From positions 119,085-183,084 of the forward strand of contig JAMKCH010084910.1 in the NCBI GenBank assembly GCA_023653785.1: DNA of 64,000 bases, written 5' to 3'. Each line of letters starts with the position of its first letter. The stretch's first letter is position 1. This document shows, in pieces, positions 33,240 through 46,210 of the stretch. Below the pieces are notes generated by a model that made no database searches, was not told the origin of the DNA, and saw only the letters and a program-made list of their open reading frames with translations. This DNA comes from Ophioderma brevispina (Eukaryota > Echinodermata > Ophiuroidea > Amphilepidida > Ophiodermatidae). Both the position numbers and the translations under genes were made by a program.

Positions 33240-34400
33240 ATAAATCTGTGCAAAATTGGCTAAGCTTGCTTGGTTGACTGCGTGGTGAATAGATTTAGTT
33301 TTGGACAATATTTGAATTTTCTTCTTCTACAAACTACTTGAAAATTTGTAGACTCATTCTAGCTATATTGAACAAATCGCGGCATTAGATCTTAGCCCCA
33401 ATAGCGATGTTGCACGCCTTTTTGACAAACACTTTCACTCATTCGCTGGTTCTCCGCTAAGTTCGTTTTACCTATCGACGTTAATATAGTCAGGCCTTTG
33501 TTTTTTAGTGGGTTTTTCCCGTGTTGAAATCTCAAACAAACTTTTACCCTAATAGTGTGCTCACGTTTTGAGTTTGAAAAGCCCTTTCATTTATTCAAGG
33601 TTATGTCCATTTTGGTTCATGATATCTTGTAGAATGATTGATAATATCAAACTTGTAATTAAAAGTTTATTCCCGTGATTATTAAAACACAAAAGTGGAA
33701 TTGTTTTACATTCTATTTCATGAAACTATACCATATCACCTTTACTAGATTATTATTAAAATATAACTTAATGTACACACAACACACGGTGGAACAAACT
33801 ATAATAGTTGCATGCATCAGAATCAAGATTTTAAACTGTTGTGTCCATTGGTACCATATTGTCCAGATGTAAATGTTGTAACTTTTGACATTTTGACCAT
33901 TAATGACATTTTAATATTGCCAAATATTTTAACCAATTGTTCCACCTCCAACATGGAACCACTTTCCAAAGCTATAATCGCAGCATTAAAGGATTGGAAC
34001 ATAGCGTAATTTGGATGAACGAATTGCTTTCAATTGTTCTAATTAATTTGGTATAGCTTAATAATTGTCCATTATCTTCAGCAAATTTACAAATACATAA
34101 CAATTCATAATTAGTTTGTGCAAAAATTACCAATCGCGTTAGTAGAGATATTTTGTTTTCCTTTACAAACTACTTCAAACGTTGAAGACAGCGATAGCTT
34201 TATTGACAAGTTGCGGTCACTCGGATCGGTTTCTAAATGAGCGATGCGCTAGCTTACTTGACAAACACTTTCACTCATTCGTTGCTCTCGACTAAGTTCG
34301 TTTTCCCTATTGATGTTGAAATATAGCGAGCTCTTTTACTGGTTATCATGTTTTTAATCTTAAAACCCCCTTATTTTTAACTCACGATAAATGCCCATAT
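33240..34400. repeat. Diverged tandem duplication, offset ~836 bp
   Basis: TTGACAAACACTTTCACTCA followed by TTCG and then CTAAGTTCGTTTT plus CCTAT occurs at about 33422-33472 and 34258-34306. Upstream, both copies share a TACAAACTACTT block (33329 and 34164) and a TGTGCAAAA block. The copies are well diverged. Confidence 0.6.
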
Positions 34401-37400
34401 TAGGAATTGAAACCTTAATTTCCGTTAGTTATTGTCACATATCTACTGGATTGATGATATTCCTGCACATGAATAGAGCTCTGCTGCTGCCAGTGTTCAT
34501 TCGCAACATGACAATAATAACAATGCGACTATCTGATTTTTTTAATCGTGTGGTTGCTTTTTAATTTTTACTTCATAAAAGCGCAACCATGATATACCGT
34601 TTAAGTTGCCGTTAAAGATAAATGACTGGAGAAAAATTAGGCGGCGCTTTTGCCAAATATTGATTTTGAAATCCATAATGACTAATAATTAATTTCAAGA
34701 TCATTATCCTAAACATACTTTTAATTTATAGTGTGTTTACGCGGAATGATCAAAAGGATGAGTTTGAGCTTGATTTGTATCCTGGTATTTTTTTGATCAT
34801 GATTTAAACAATTAGATGGTGAAAATGGATCACAACAGACAAGATTAACTAGCGGGGAAAATACCAACATGATGTCCAAATAAATTCACTAAAATGTGCC
34901 ATCTATCATGCAAAGCAACTACAAATTAAGAACACAGAAAACAAATTTTCTAAAACCTAATGTAAACAAAGCTTGCTTGTAATTGTCAGCATGAAAACAA
35001 ACAATGAACATGATCTCAAATATTGAAAGAAAGAATAAAAATAGTACAGCTAACCCATATTTTGCTGGTAATTTTTTTATAAAGAACTAGAACTGTGTGA
35101 ATGATCGACATCGTATGGGAGTGTGCCGTGCCTTTGTTTTTGTATTTTCTGCTCCAAAAGAGACTTTAAACCAGTCACCTCAAGTGTTCATTACCTGGGG
35201 TGGCACAGATTTGTTATTCTTATATCAAACTTTTTGCTTCTAAAAACAAAAAAATCGGGTCAGAAATTGTAAGCTTTGCGGCTAAGGTCATACGCAGATC
35301 GCAACTACCCAGTTCATGCCCGATTTCACTCTGGTAACGTTTGCACTCCCCAGTAGAGGTGCTGTCAGCCTGAAAATTGCTGAATGTAAATATACAGCCG
35401 TGTGATAAATTTAGGTGATTAGAGATGCATTTGAATTAATATGTGTTAAATCTGCGTGTACCTTTTGTGTTCTTAGGTTGATGCCCTCCTAATCTTGTTA
35501 GGCAATACCATGAATACGGAGCGTATAAAATTAGGTCGTGAGAGAAACTCGTGGAGAGAAGGAAAACTCGGTACGTCTGGACATTTTTAATCGCACTAAG
35601 TCAGAAGTCATGATTATTCTTAAAAATCAATTACGGTCAATAATTTTGAAAGAAACGTATTGTGCATTTGTGCAGATTTTGAACATGGAATTAAAAAGGT
35701 ATGGATCACTGTGTTCTTACTGTAGAAAAAAATGAGTGTAGTCAGAAGTATGCATCGAAGTGCTTGATCAAAAGTATTATTAACGAAAAAGAAGTGAAAC
35801 AGATAATTAAAATGTTAAGGAATCTAGGCCTAAACATCTACCAGCCTTGTGTGAAAGCGATGTTGTTATGAAGAGTTAATGCAGCCAGCTTTACGAGTAG
35901 AGAATAAACTCAATAGTTCTTGAGATATTTTTCCACCCTGCGCGCGCTAATCCCTAGCAGCTGATCTCATTATAACGATTATTGGTCCCAGGTGTTACAG
36001 GCAGCAAAGATCATTCAGCAAATGCTGTTGACGTCCTTAGCTACCATAATTTAATAATGATTTTTGGAACTGTGTTTGGTGAGAATCGTTATAATCGCAT
36101 ATATAATACAAGATTTGTTTACGACTCACCATAAAATTTACCAAGAAATGGTACTTTTCCAAGGCTGCAGAATGCGCTTCTTTTCGTAGAAATCTGAAAC
36201 CAACGTAATATATACAGCAAGGCACCCAAATCCGCCATTTTGCAGAGAGTTTGCCACATCCCAAAATGGATATTGAGGTTCACAGCTTCTCCATCCATAC
36301 CTCAAGACGCTCCCTTTCGGCTCAGAACTTGCATTTGTTCTTTGATATGCTGTGTTGAAGATGTTTTTTGAAAAATAGTTATATCCACTCGCTTTGGTGG
36401 AAATCGAAACGATTTTTCAAAATTAGGCTGGGTTTTTATATACAAAGTTTGACAGAAAAAGTAATGATTCTTGATCATCGCAGGAACACGCCGATGGTTA
36501 ATTTACTAGTAACGGCTCGGATATTGAAATTGCCGTCTGCCAGTAGACCCTTCACTGATAGGATTTAAAAGAATTGACAAAACTTTCATTTGTTATATCT
36601 TGGAATGTGAATACGCGAACCTGGTGTGAAAATACAATATTAGAATTGAGGTTTTGGACCATCACTTTGTAGGGTAAGGATTCTTTGCTTAGATTCTGAA
36701 TTGGAGCAATTATGAAATTGTAAAATAAACCATCTGTCGAGTGATAATTTCAGCCTACACTAGATCTTCAAAATACGGAGAAACAGAAGAGAAGAGGACT
36801 CTGTGGAAATATAAACGGAAACCTACGAAAATCTATTTAAAATCTACTGGAAACGATGTTCTTATCAAAATAAAAAATCTTTTTATTTCAGTGGGTGGGC
36901 AGTTAAAGTCCGCATGATTTTAATTTGACTTTGACAGTTCGAGGCAAACAGAGTACTATTCGTGTGAATTGAGGAACGACAAAAATTAAACTTTTCGTTT
37001 TAACATATTTAATAATTTTAATAAAAATAACAAAGGATGGACAGCACCAAGGCTTTTTTTGGTTGACGGAAATAATAGACACCCACGAGAGTATCAAAAG
37101 GACAGTGTAACCCGCAGGCTCTTGGCCGAATTGGCCGTGTTGACGTGTAAATAAATCGGTTATTTAGTCCCATACAGATTTATGTATGTCTACAATTGAA
37201 GTCTAAGTCTTATCACACCAATTTCTTTGCACACGCCCGAGCGCTCCTCATCTGTTTACGTGAACCAGGCTTTCTCTCATTTCTTTCAAACTTTATGATG
37301 GAATATTATGTTACGAACGGACTTATTAATGTCGCCCTTCATTTGTTGTAGGTCCATTTGTTTTTCTTGATATTAAGGTCTTTATGTGCTCAGGAAAATA

Positions 37401-37715
37401 ACTGGTATTTCGGTGTAAAAATCCAATTTCGGTTTTATTTGTTTGATAAGTGTAAAATGTAAGAACAATGCATTGTAGGAAAATGGATTACCTTTCGGAA
37501 GCAAACGCCATGTTGAGTTACTTTTTAGCAAACAAAATTTACTGTTCCATTTTTCTTTTTCTTCAGCTACTTGTAGCCCATTTACCTCTCTCCTCTTAAC
37601 TGTCAGCCTAAGTAGAGGATTTACATGAGGAAGAAATGTAGAAATAGAAAGATTAAATCATATAGCAGAAACATTTGTAGTACAACAGAAACATGAGAAG
37701 TAGTAGTGGTAGCAT
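34400..37715. other. No recognisable gene
   Basis: No known domain, RNA or repeat. A patch at 35925-36030 has a TAATCC core, a CAGCTG E-box and an AGGTGTTAC site, but this is weak evidence of regulation. Confidence 0.35.
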
Positions 37716-37719
37716 CGTC

Positions 37720-38030
37720 AGAAAGCAGCAACAACAACAACAGCCGCAGAAGCAGAAGCAGCAATAGCGAAGCAGTAGCAGCACAGCAGGGAGTGGTAGA
37801 GCAGCAGAAGTAGTGGCAGCAGCAGTACAGGAGTACAGGAGCAGAAGTCCTGTAGTTGTAGTAGTAGTAATAGTAGTAGTAGTTGTTGGTAGTAGTAGGG
37901 TAGGGGTGGTGGTTTGGGGGGGGGGCGAGTGGCCGGGGTGGCGGTGGCGGTGGCGGTGGTGGTGGTGGTGGTGGTGGTGCTAGTGGTGGTGGTGCTAGTG
38001 GTGGTGGGGTGGTGCTGTAGGAAGAGTAAT
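37720..38030. repeat. Trinucleotide tract: CAA/CAG, AGT, GGT
   Basis: Imperfect CAACAACAGCCGCAGAAGC-type repeats pass into TAGTAGTAG and then GGTGGCGGTGGTGGT. The valine- and glycine-rich ORF 37914-38111 comes from this tract. Confidence 0.9.
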
Positions 38031-38117
38031 AAGCCTAGAAGTAAAAGTACGAGTAGGAGAAGGAACAGCAGTTACAGTCATTGTTGTTATTTTTACTTTT
38101 CTTGTTTTTAATCATGT

Positions 38118-38339
38118 AGGAGAGTGTGGTCCATTGGTTAGGGTATTCTCCTTTGGTGAAGGAGTCCCCGTTCGACTCCCTCCGCGGCGGGGCCACTTGC
38201 AGGGAAATTCTTCCTGGATTTGAATTTCGATAAGAACTGTTAGGATAGACTGGAATTACTGGATCCCTGGGCATCATTGGAAAGCAGTGTCTGACACTGA
38301 ATGATTTACCCAGGCTAAATAAAACAAAACAATAAAAAT
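38118..38339 (+). mobile_element. tRNA-derived SINE
   Basis: The head has A box GTGGTCCATTGGTTAGGGTA (38125-38144), a pairing anticodon-like stem CTCCT/AGGAG, and B box GTTCGACTCCC (38170-38180). The body contains GGCCACTTGCAGGGAAATTC. The 3' end reads TTTACCCAGGCTAAATAAAA and then an A-rich tail. Total length is about 220 bp, usual for tRNA SINEs. No target duplication was found. It lies just after the GGT tract. Confidence 0.8.
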
Positions 38340-39270
38340 GTTGGACGTGTAGTTATGGTAGTAGCAAGAGTAACATCGGGATGTAAGATCCACTATATAA
38401 AGAAGTTGTATGATGGAATGAATGCCTAAGAACTGCATGCGGTCCCATTATTTTGCCAGTAATTGTTATGTTACGCCTATAACAAAAGGCAGGTATTACT
38501 TTTGTTTCATTAACAACCATAGCTTTGTTAAAAACGATACCTGATGAATAGACAGAGTTAATGACATTGCTAAAACCATGGCCCTACCTTCTCCAAGCCT
38601 ATCAACTGTGACTTTGCCTTTTAAACGATTGCAAAAGAATAAAAGAGGTATCAATGAGCGCTTGTCAAACAAATTAGATAATCAGCCGACACGCTCAGAA
38701 TCACATCTTGTAGGTAAAGCGACAATAAATGAACCCTGAAACAAACACAAAACCACTGTTTTGTTATGGTATTCTTTTTCCTAACTAGAAGGTCAAACGT
38801 CTATTTTTCATCTGATTGCTTTTATTGTTTCCAGAATTAACGGGTTTCCGGTTGAATTGTTAGTTTTCATTATGTATTGTGAGCTTGCAAATGCACTGAG
38901 GTATATCCAGTATGGTACGAATACCAGTGCGGTACAGCCAACATAAATGCGTAGAGCTACTTATTTTATTAGTTTTCTCTTAAAAATGTTTAATCAAACA
39001 TGTTCTAAATATGTAGACAACTGACACGTTACTACCCCACATAATGTTGGTGACCAAGTATTTCTTCTTGACACCATATAATATTTTTATCAACAAAATA
39101 TGTATATATATTCGCTCTCTGCACTTTTCGCTCTCTACCCAAACGTTATTTTTTATCAGTAGTCTGACAGGCGGGAGAGGGGAACAGCTCTAATGGGGAA
39201 ACTCAGCTCGAGCTCCCGAGTAATTAATTTAAGAAGGGGAGGAAAGGAAATAGGCAAGGAGAGGAAAGGC
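38340..39270. other. No recognisable gene
   Basis: Unassigned DNA. A purine-rich patch (GGGGAGGAAAGGAAATAGGC) at 39234-39270 immediately precedes the LINE remnant. Confidence 0.35.
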
Positions 39271-39271
39271 A

Positions 39272-39910
39272 GGAGATGCTCCCCAGGGATCTATTTTGGG
39301 ACCACTACTGTTCTCTGTATTCATTGCCGATCTGAGAGAATGTGAGAACACTCTCTATAATCTGTACGCAGATGGATCCACCCTATTAGGTGATGACAAC
39401 AGAGAAGCAACTGCAAGCTTCAGAACCTGGAAAGAATGAGGAACTGGGCAGACAAATGGCAAGCAATATTTGAGCCATCCAAGTGTAAGGCCTAACCATC
39501 TCTAGAAAGAGGAAACCAACAAGTCGGATATATTCTTTAGCAACACCAAAATGACAGAAAAGGATGAGCTGTAAATCCTAGAAGTTACTGTTGTCAAAAA
39601 GCTCTCCTGGATCGAGTCTTCTGTACTCCATTCAGGGCAAACTATTACGAATCATTGGAGTGAATGATGGTGATCTTCAAGATGCATAGTGGCCTGTGTC
39701 CGCTAGACCTGAAGAGGATGCTTCCTCAGCCTGTGAACTCGCACCAGTCCGTCCGTGCCAAGACACACACTCATCGAACCAGTCTCGTGAACATACTCCA
39801 CTGATAGGACCTTCATCTACACTGCGATCCATACCTGGAACAGTCTCATAGAAAATGCTGATGGAGAGATTAGCGACAATGGGTTTCCAGCTCTTGTAAC
39901 CGTGTACATC
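39272..39910 (+). pseudogene. Decayed LINE reverse transcriptase
   Basis: The plus strand encodes reverse transcriptase palm motifs: GDAPQGSILGPLLFSVFIAD (domain 4), then NLYADGSTLLGDD, where the catalytic YADD has become YADG near 39364. After a frameshift comes LERMRNWADKWQAIFEPSKC (domain 6 region). Further on are MVIFKMHSGLCPLDLKRMLP and AIHTWNSL, typical of the CR1/L2-like LINE C-terminus. Several frameshifts and stops, a lost catalytic aspartate and a missing upstream part (no domains 1-3 seen) show a dead fragment. The clade is a suggestion from these motifs only. Confidence 0.85.
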
Positions 39911-42900
39911 AGCATCAGGAACCTTAACTTTATTCTAGGCCACTGTGAACTCCTGATTGGTCGTCTTATAGTGCTTTGTTGCCTATATTCAGTCAGTCCC
40001 TTAATCCTCTTATGTCAATGGCTTCTAAGGGTTTCTCATTGTCCACATGTATGTGGTGATGCTTTGTCAGTTACTATCACACAAACACACCATGATAACA
40101 CCATTCAAAAGTGATATGGAGGTAAATGCACCCAGTACATGTGTCCTGTACTTTACTGTGGGAGTTTATTTTATTTTTAGAATTTACTTTTTAAAAATCC
40201 TGTCATTCTCATTGGTACTTCGATACTTCGAGGTGGATTTTTTGCTCGTTAGACTTGTGATACAAATAAGATTTCTTTATGTGTAGAGATTCCCATTGAG
40301 GCACCACAAGTATCAGTACACTCAAGGTCAAAGGTCATAAGTTCCATATTTCACTGCAAAAATGCTGATTACGATTTAAACACTTATTTGCACCAAGTTT
40401 CTTAACAATTTGTATAAAGTGTTTCATATCTAAACACATTGTAGCTAAACACATTTCTAAACATGTTTAGGTTTTGTCGCAAACCCTGGTTTCAGTTTTT
40501 CTTCGATAAACCAAGTAGTTTCTCTTCTATTGTGCATTGCCTGTCATATTCTCCATCCTTATGTTTTGCATCCACAATATCTTTATACTCTTCATATTCA
40601 GCTAAAAGAGATTGTCCTCTTGTGAATATTTTGGCCTTTATTGTTTAACCATTTTCGAAGAAATAAATGGTAACTTGGTGCTGTCAATAATATGTATAGG
40701 CCATGTAACTACACCGTTCAAATGTCTAAGACTGTCCTTTTTAAGGACTCTTTTGTTGGTGTTATCCATCAATATTTGATATTTTAACAGACGTTAACAT
40801 ATGTAATTTGAACACCAATCTAACGGGAGGTAAAATTACGTATAGGTAACGTACGCTACATTTTGTGTTGAGAATTAATTAGTGCAGATTTCAAACCAAC
40901 GCGTCTAACTTTAACTTCCAAACGTATTCAATTTAAAGGTGGCCTTATGGACTGATTTTTCATATGTCTTCTCCTTCACGTGGAAGCATATCACCAAAAA
41001 CATCTGATTCAAAATTTTGAGTTAAATTGGTCCAGCTACTTAGATAGTAGAATAAAAAATGTGTACCAAAGTTGTTCATAGGATAGCGTGTTTGAGCTAG
41101 TGTGGTCAACCACATCTGGGAACTGTTTTTGTTCATTACATCAAAAGGACATATTTCCTGGGACTTTAAATTTCACAGGGGTAATGAGAAAAATATGAAC
41201 TTTCTTCTGATACCAAATTCTCAATTTCGATGGGCTAAAGTGGGGGAACTAATTCTTAAAACAGAATCTACAAAAGTATATTGGTCACCATTGGTATAAC
41301 TTATCAAAAATTCTACTTCTCTGCTGCGTTTTATCTACATATTACACAAATATGGCAACTACACTTTGTATCAAGACAAGCCAAACCATTTCCAATAAGC
41401 GTGAAAGTGCTTTCGACATTGGTCGTGCTGGCAACGCATGTATTTACTTGTGGTTCTACGCCTACTGTCTGTAAGCTGCAGGGAATTGAAGCTCAAGTCT
41501 ACAGAAAATTTCAACATACACTTGTTATTTTTAACATAATCGCTGCAATAAAGGTGATTAGACTCACAGTCAATAACCTTCTTTTGTTCCAACGATTTCA
41601 AACTAATTAATTGGTTAAAAGGGTCTCAGAACTGTTAATGGATGAGATAAGAAACGGAACAACTTTCCTGTAGCGGGGTTAACTGTTTCAAAAAATCGAC
41701 TTTACTCTTTTAAAACATGTTTAAACTTCCTCTGTTTATCACTATATCAAGTTTGTTGGTCTCATTTTATTTGCACAATAGTGTCAAAGCCACTAATTAA
41801 GCTTGATTAAATATATTTTATTGGTACCATTACCATAACCATATAATATCTACAATATAAAATATATATATTCTTTGAAAATACCGATAGCTCGGTGACG
41901 GGAAACCTGAATGAAATATCTGACATTTAAAAAATATGGTTATAGAACAAAATAAAGTGGATTTGAAAAATGATGGGTTGTGATTTAATTGAGGCAGCAA
42001 ACAGCTTTTTAATCCAGATGACAACGGGTAAAGCTAATGTTATGATAGACTAAAGGCGCTACGTCGCTTCACCGTGCACCGAATAAACAGCAGATCAGTA
42101 AGCACATTGGCTTGACAAATTGCCCTAAAATCGCCGGAATTGTGCAGTAATTAGTGAAAATAGCATAAAAGAAGTAAACCTGCCTCTTAGCAATGAACTT
42201 TCCGTAGGCCACTTTCTTTATTCAATATTACAGTAGCGAAGCCTTTCCACGCAATAAGAGCACTCTCACACCGCGTAAAGCTTTCCGTCTCTGCCCAATT
42301 TGATTTGCTGGTTGTAGTTCTTACGATCCGGCTAAAAGTCTCATTATTATTTTTCTCTAAAACAACTCCGCGCGAGCCTAATGCTGGCGGCTCACACGAT
42401 ATGCAGATGGTCGCCTGCCATCAAGCAGTCGCTTGCCGGTGTACATTAAACAACCATCTATTTTCTTGCCACGCGTCGAGGTTTACTCAAGAGTATTTTT
42501 CCTGATTTTTAAATGTGTTTAGAGATAAACACGAGAACGTGCGTTTATACCTAGGAAAATAGGTGCGTTGTTTCTGCAATCCCGGACCCACAAGCATTTA
42601 CATTTGTCTGACGAGCCGACGCATTGTCAGTACCAGCCTCAAAGAATTGCGGCTTTGAAGAGATTTCGATTGCCCTTGCTTTATTGCACTTGACTCCTGC
42701 ATATTTTAGTAACATTACACTTGTTTTATGGATATCGATAATGTCTGGATCTTTAAGCGTGGGAAAAGCCAATATGAAATTAATTTGATTCAAATTGATA
42801 AGAAATTAAAAGCTTGGTTTATGAAATCTAATTCATGCTGGTATACCAGTAGTTGATTTAATGGTATACTTCTTGAAAATCATGTGAGGTTTATAAATTC

Positions 42901-44434
42901 TCTTTGGATATTATCTACCTATGACAATAGGATGGCAATTTTGAAACACTATTTACAACTGGCAACGTACTGTTGGCTTGATAGCAATGAACCCTCTAAC
43001 TTGAGTAAAATTAAATTCCTACCTCAATTTCCATTCATTTAATTTAGAGAGCGGTTACCGAAAGATCAAAGTGAAATTCCAATTTTATCCAGCATGTTTG
43101 GAGAATAGGGCATGTTATCTGTTTGAGTTTGACAAATAATATGAAATGGTAAACACAGACCCAGTACAGACTGATTCAAAAAGAAGTTTACTCATTTTTG
43201 TCGTGGTTTAGTAAAAATCTAAAAGGAAGTTTCTGTAAAGTAATATATCGTTGCAAAGAGCAATTTCTGAAGGTTATTTACACAAAAAAAAACATAATTT
43301 GCACATGCCAAATCCAAGTTATACTCATTTAAATCACACATTTTCCTGACTGTACACATCTGGGTAACTTGTATCAATTTCTATTCACGCCAAATCAATA
43401 AAGCGTGAACAAGACAGATCAATTGGTCTGCAACTTTTATTGTTAAAATGAAAGTTTGGCTTTTGTACTCATAATCAAGGACCATAAATCAAACGATAAT
43501 TAAGTTCATCTTTCTATTCATCAAGCAGTGTAAAATAACTTTTTTCATTGCAAACTGTTTCTGCAATTATTGTTTGTTCAAGAACTGCAAAACGTGCAAA
43601 GAAGTGTTTCTTCTAAGAGAAGTCTACCAAGAGGAAAACGTGCTAGAGACTCGCAAGATTCAAGATATAGTATATGTGGAACTGTATTTTGTGAAAATTT
43701 TAAAAAATGACACCCAGGATTTTCAGATTCTCCATGAAATTCTGTATTGGAAAAATATTGGTGTCAAAATTGTATATGAAAAAAAATAAACCAAAACATT
43801 AATTACATTTCCCCATGTACTAAGATTCGATATCATTTAAAATTGTTGCTCTTGATTGATGGATTTTGAGTATGAGTATAAAAGTAAAACTTCCATTTTA
43901 TCAATGCAAGTTGCAAACCAATGAAGGCTTTCTTGTGCACGCATTATTGATTTGGTGTAAATAGAAACTGATGGAAGTTACCCAGATGTGTGGAGTGAAG
44001 AAAAGTGGTGGTTTTATTCAAATTTGTATAACTTGGGCTTGGCATGAGCAAATTTTTTTTAAAAATCTTTTTTTAAATTTAGACATTCAGAAACTGCTTT
44101 CTAATGACATATTAGTTTGCAAGGTATTCCTTACAGAATTTTTACTAAACTACAATAAAATTAGTAAACTTCTTTTGGAATCGGATAATTCCCAACATTT
44201 ACCAATATAATACACTATGCATTTTAGGTATCAATGTCGATGAAAATGGAATTTCATTGAAACAACGTTGATTGCCAACTGGAATGTGATTTGAGCCCGA
44301 ATGTTTACCTATCTGTTTACAATGTGTGATATAATTTTTTAAAGTATTCTAAAAAGTATATTCTATTAATCAATTTTGGCCACAATTTGGTAAAATAATT
44401 GCAATGGCTTTTTACCTTCCTTCAGCTGGTTTGT
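39911..44434. other. No confidently recognised gene
   Basis: Short ORFs without known motifs, including 41281-41610 (109 codons). Bases 42050-42500 are more G+C-rich with an AGTAATTAGTG core and could be regulatory or part of an exon; I cannot decide. Confidence 0.3.
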
Positions 44435-44795
44435 GTACTCTCTAAATGTAAACGAGTGAAAAATTCACTCCCAAAAAGAGTGAAACTCTTTTACACCACT
44501 CCAAAATGAGTATATTTGTACTTAAAAAGAGCAATTCCCACTCAAAAAGAGTGAAAATCACTCCAAAAAGAGTGGATTTCCACTCGTTTTCGTGTTGTCC
44601 TTCGTTTCACTCCTCAAAAGTGTTGTCCTTCGTTTAACTCCTCAAACGAGTGGAAATCGACTCTTATGGAGTGATTTTACTCTTTTGAGTGGAAATTTAC
44701 TCTTTTTAAGTACAAACCACTCATTTTGGAGTGGTTTACAAGAGTTTCACTCTTTTGGGGAGTGAAATTTTCACTCGTTTACATTTAGAGAGTAC
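44435..44795. mobile_element. 361 bp palindromic GAGTGAAA element
   Basis: The left end GTACTCTCTAAATGTAAACG is an exact inverse of the right end (44776-44795). The whole element folds on itself through alternating GAGTGAAA, CACTCC and AAAAAGAGTG motifs. A short inner duplication (GTGTTGTCCTTCGTTT) occurs twice near the centre (44602 and 44621). There is no coding potential. GTAC at both extremes could be a 4-base target duplication or part of the ends. Confidence 0.85.
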
Positions 44796-44799
44796 ATTT

Positions 44800-45790
44800 T
44801 GCAAATAGGCGCCTCAATATTTGTCAAAACGGTGGGCGTTTTTGCATGTTTGGTTTGCTTTTAATCCTGATCCTTTGAGTGTCAGGTAAATTTCGTAATA
44901 AAACGACTCCAAAATTACTACCTATTGTAGTACATTGACTTAACCTACACAACTGAAATATTAGGAAGTACACATCAGTTAAGTATCCAGACTGGCCCAT
45001 GACCTTCTTATTTATGCTATCGTTCCCAACTTTCACACCATCTAACCTGAGATTCTGGTACCATTACAAAGCTTGTATTTTTGTTATTCCATCTGGAAAA
45101 TACTTTGACTTCTTTCCCGTTATGACGCTACAAGCGAAAACATGGTTTATTTACGGTAACCGAAAAATAGTTTGTACCAACTGTATGGGTTATTGTAATA
45201 CACACAATTATCGCTCACATTAAAATAGATTCAAATGAAAATTTGGAATTAAAGTATGTTGATGATCACTCTTCCTACGCACCCCATTTACGTGTCGTCT
45301 TGGCACACAGCGCCGGCCATTGTTGAATCTTGGCAAACCTTGGCAAATCTTCACTGCGCTAGGGAGTTATCAACCACATCATAATCGGTTGAGCGTGGGA
45401 AACTCCACGTACACACAGTGTCAGATAGCGTTGATTCGGATTTTTGTAAATTGCGGTACACTGGATATTGCGCAAAATACTTGGCCTATCGTAACGATTT
45501 ACGCACCAAAATAAGTTCCTAACTAAATTGTCTAGTTAGCTGACTAGTTTATAATATAGGTTTATTTTTGAAAAAAAGACAAAAAACGTGAAAAATACGA
45601 TCCATACAAGCATTTTTCTTACCTTATCAGCTGGCTCAATAATCGATTGCCGCTGTCAAGTCATGCCACACTCCAGGCACTCAAAAACTAGTGAGCTAAG
45701 GGGTGTTTTTTTGGGAGGAACCCGTTTCTAACATCAGATCGACCACCTGATTCGTCGATTTTGCGATATCCAGGGTACCGCGAAACCGTT
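44800..45790. other. No recognisable gene
   Basis: Nothing recognised with confidence. Confidence 0.35.
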
Positions 45791-45799
45791 TTTTTTTTT

Positions 45800-46024
45800 T
45801 CATTCCTTGTTCAAGCCTTTAACACAGCGCTTGGCTGCTGGGGAGTCCATGACGTAGCGCATGTCTAAGAATAGCCGGCCAATTAGCGATGCGGATACGG
45901 AATAGATGGCGCTGTGACCGAGCAGTACAGACGCTATGGGAGCGTAAATGGTGTGTACGAAACAGAGAAAAACATATGTTGTAATCGGGTGGGATACCTT
46001 TAAGGGAAAAGGCTGGATGGCCAA
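45800..46024 (-). CDS. Candidate terminal exon, membrane-like, unidentified
   Basis: This 74-codon minus-strand frame has more coding-like composition than its surroundings: balanced codons and higher G+C. It has a hydrophobic segment of about 40 residues (ITTYVFLCFVHTIYAPIASV continuing into LLGHSAIYSV), enough for one or two membrane passes. A basic tail (AAKRCVKGLNKE) and a TGA stop follow. The frame is preceded by AAAGTCAG, which could be a 3' splice site after a TAA in the same frame, so it would be a last exon rather than a whole gene. I do not recognise the family. Confidence 0.2.
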   Translation of the reverse strand: MAIQPFPLKVSHPITTYVFLCFVHTIYAPIASVLLGHSAIYSVSASLIGRLFLDMRYVMDSPAAKRCVKGLNKE

Positions 46025-46029
46025 CTGAC

Positions 46030-46210
46030 TTTGAGTTTAACTAAATTAGAGCAAATGTTAGTGTTTGCAAAAGTTTATTAAAAGTGAAAGTGTATTTATT
46101 TGCAAGTATAAAAGAGTAAGGCTCACTCTTTAAAAGAATGAAATTGGAGCGGTATTCGTCATTGAAAGAAATAAAATGGAGTGAAATTTTCACCGTGTCC
46201 TAAGATTCAA
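46030..46210. mobile_element. Fragment of GAGTGAAA-type element
   Basis: AGTGAAAGTG, AAAGAGTAAGGCTCACTCTT and TGGAGTGAAATTTTCACC match the interior vocabulary of the element at 44435-44795. Ends are not visible. Confidence 0.35.

Noticed and set aside
37914..38111. Valine/glycine-rich signal-like peptide
   Set aside because: Direct translation of the GGT trinucleotide tract.
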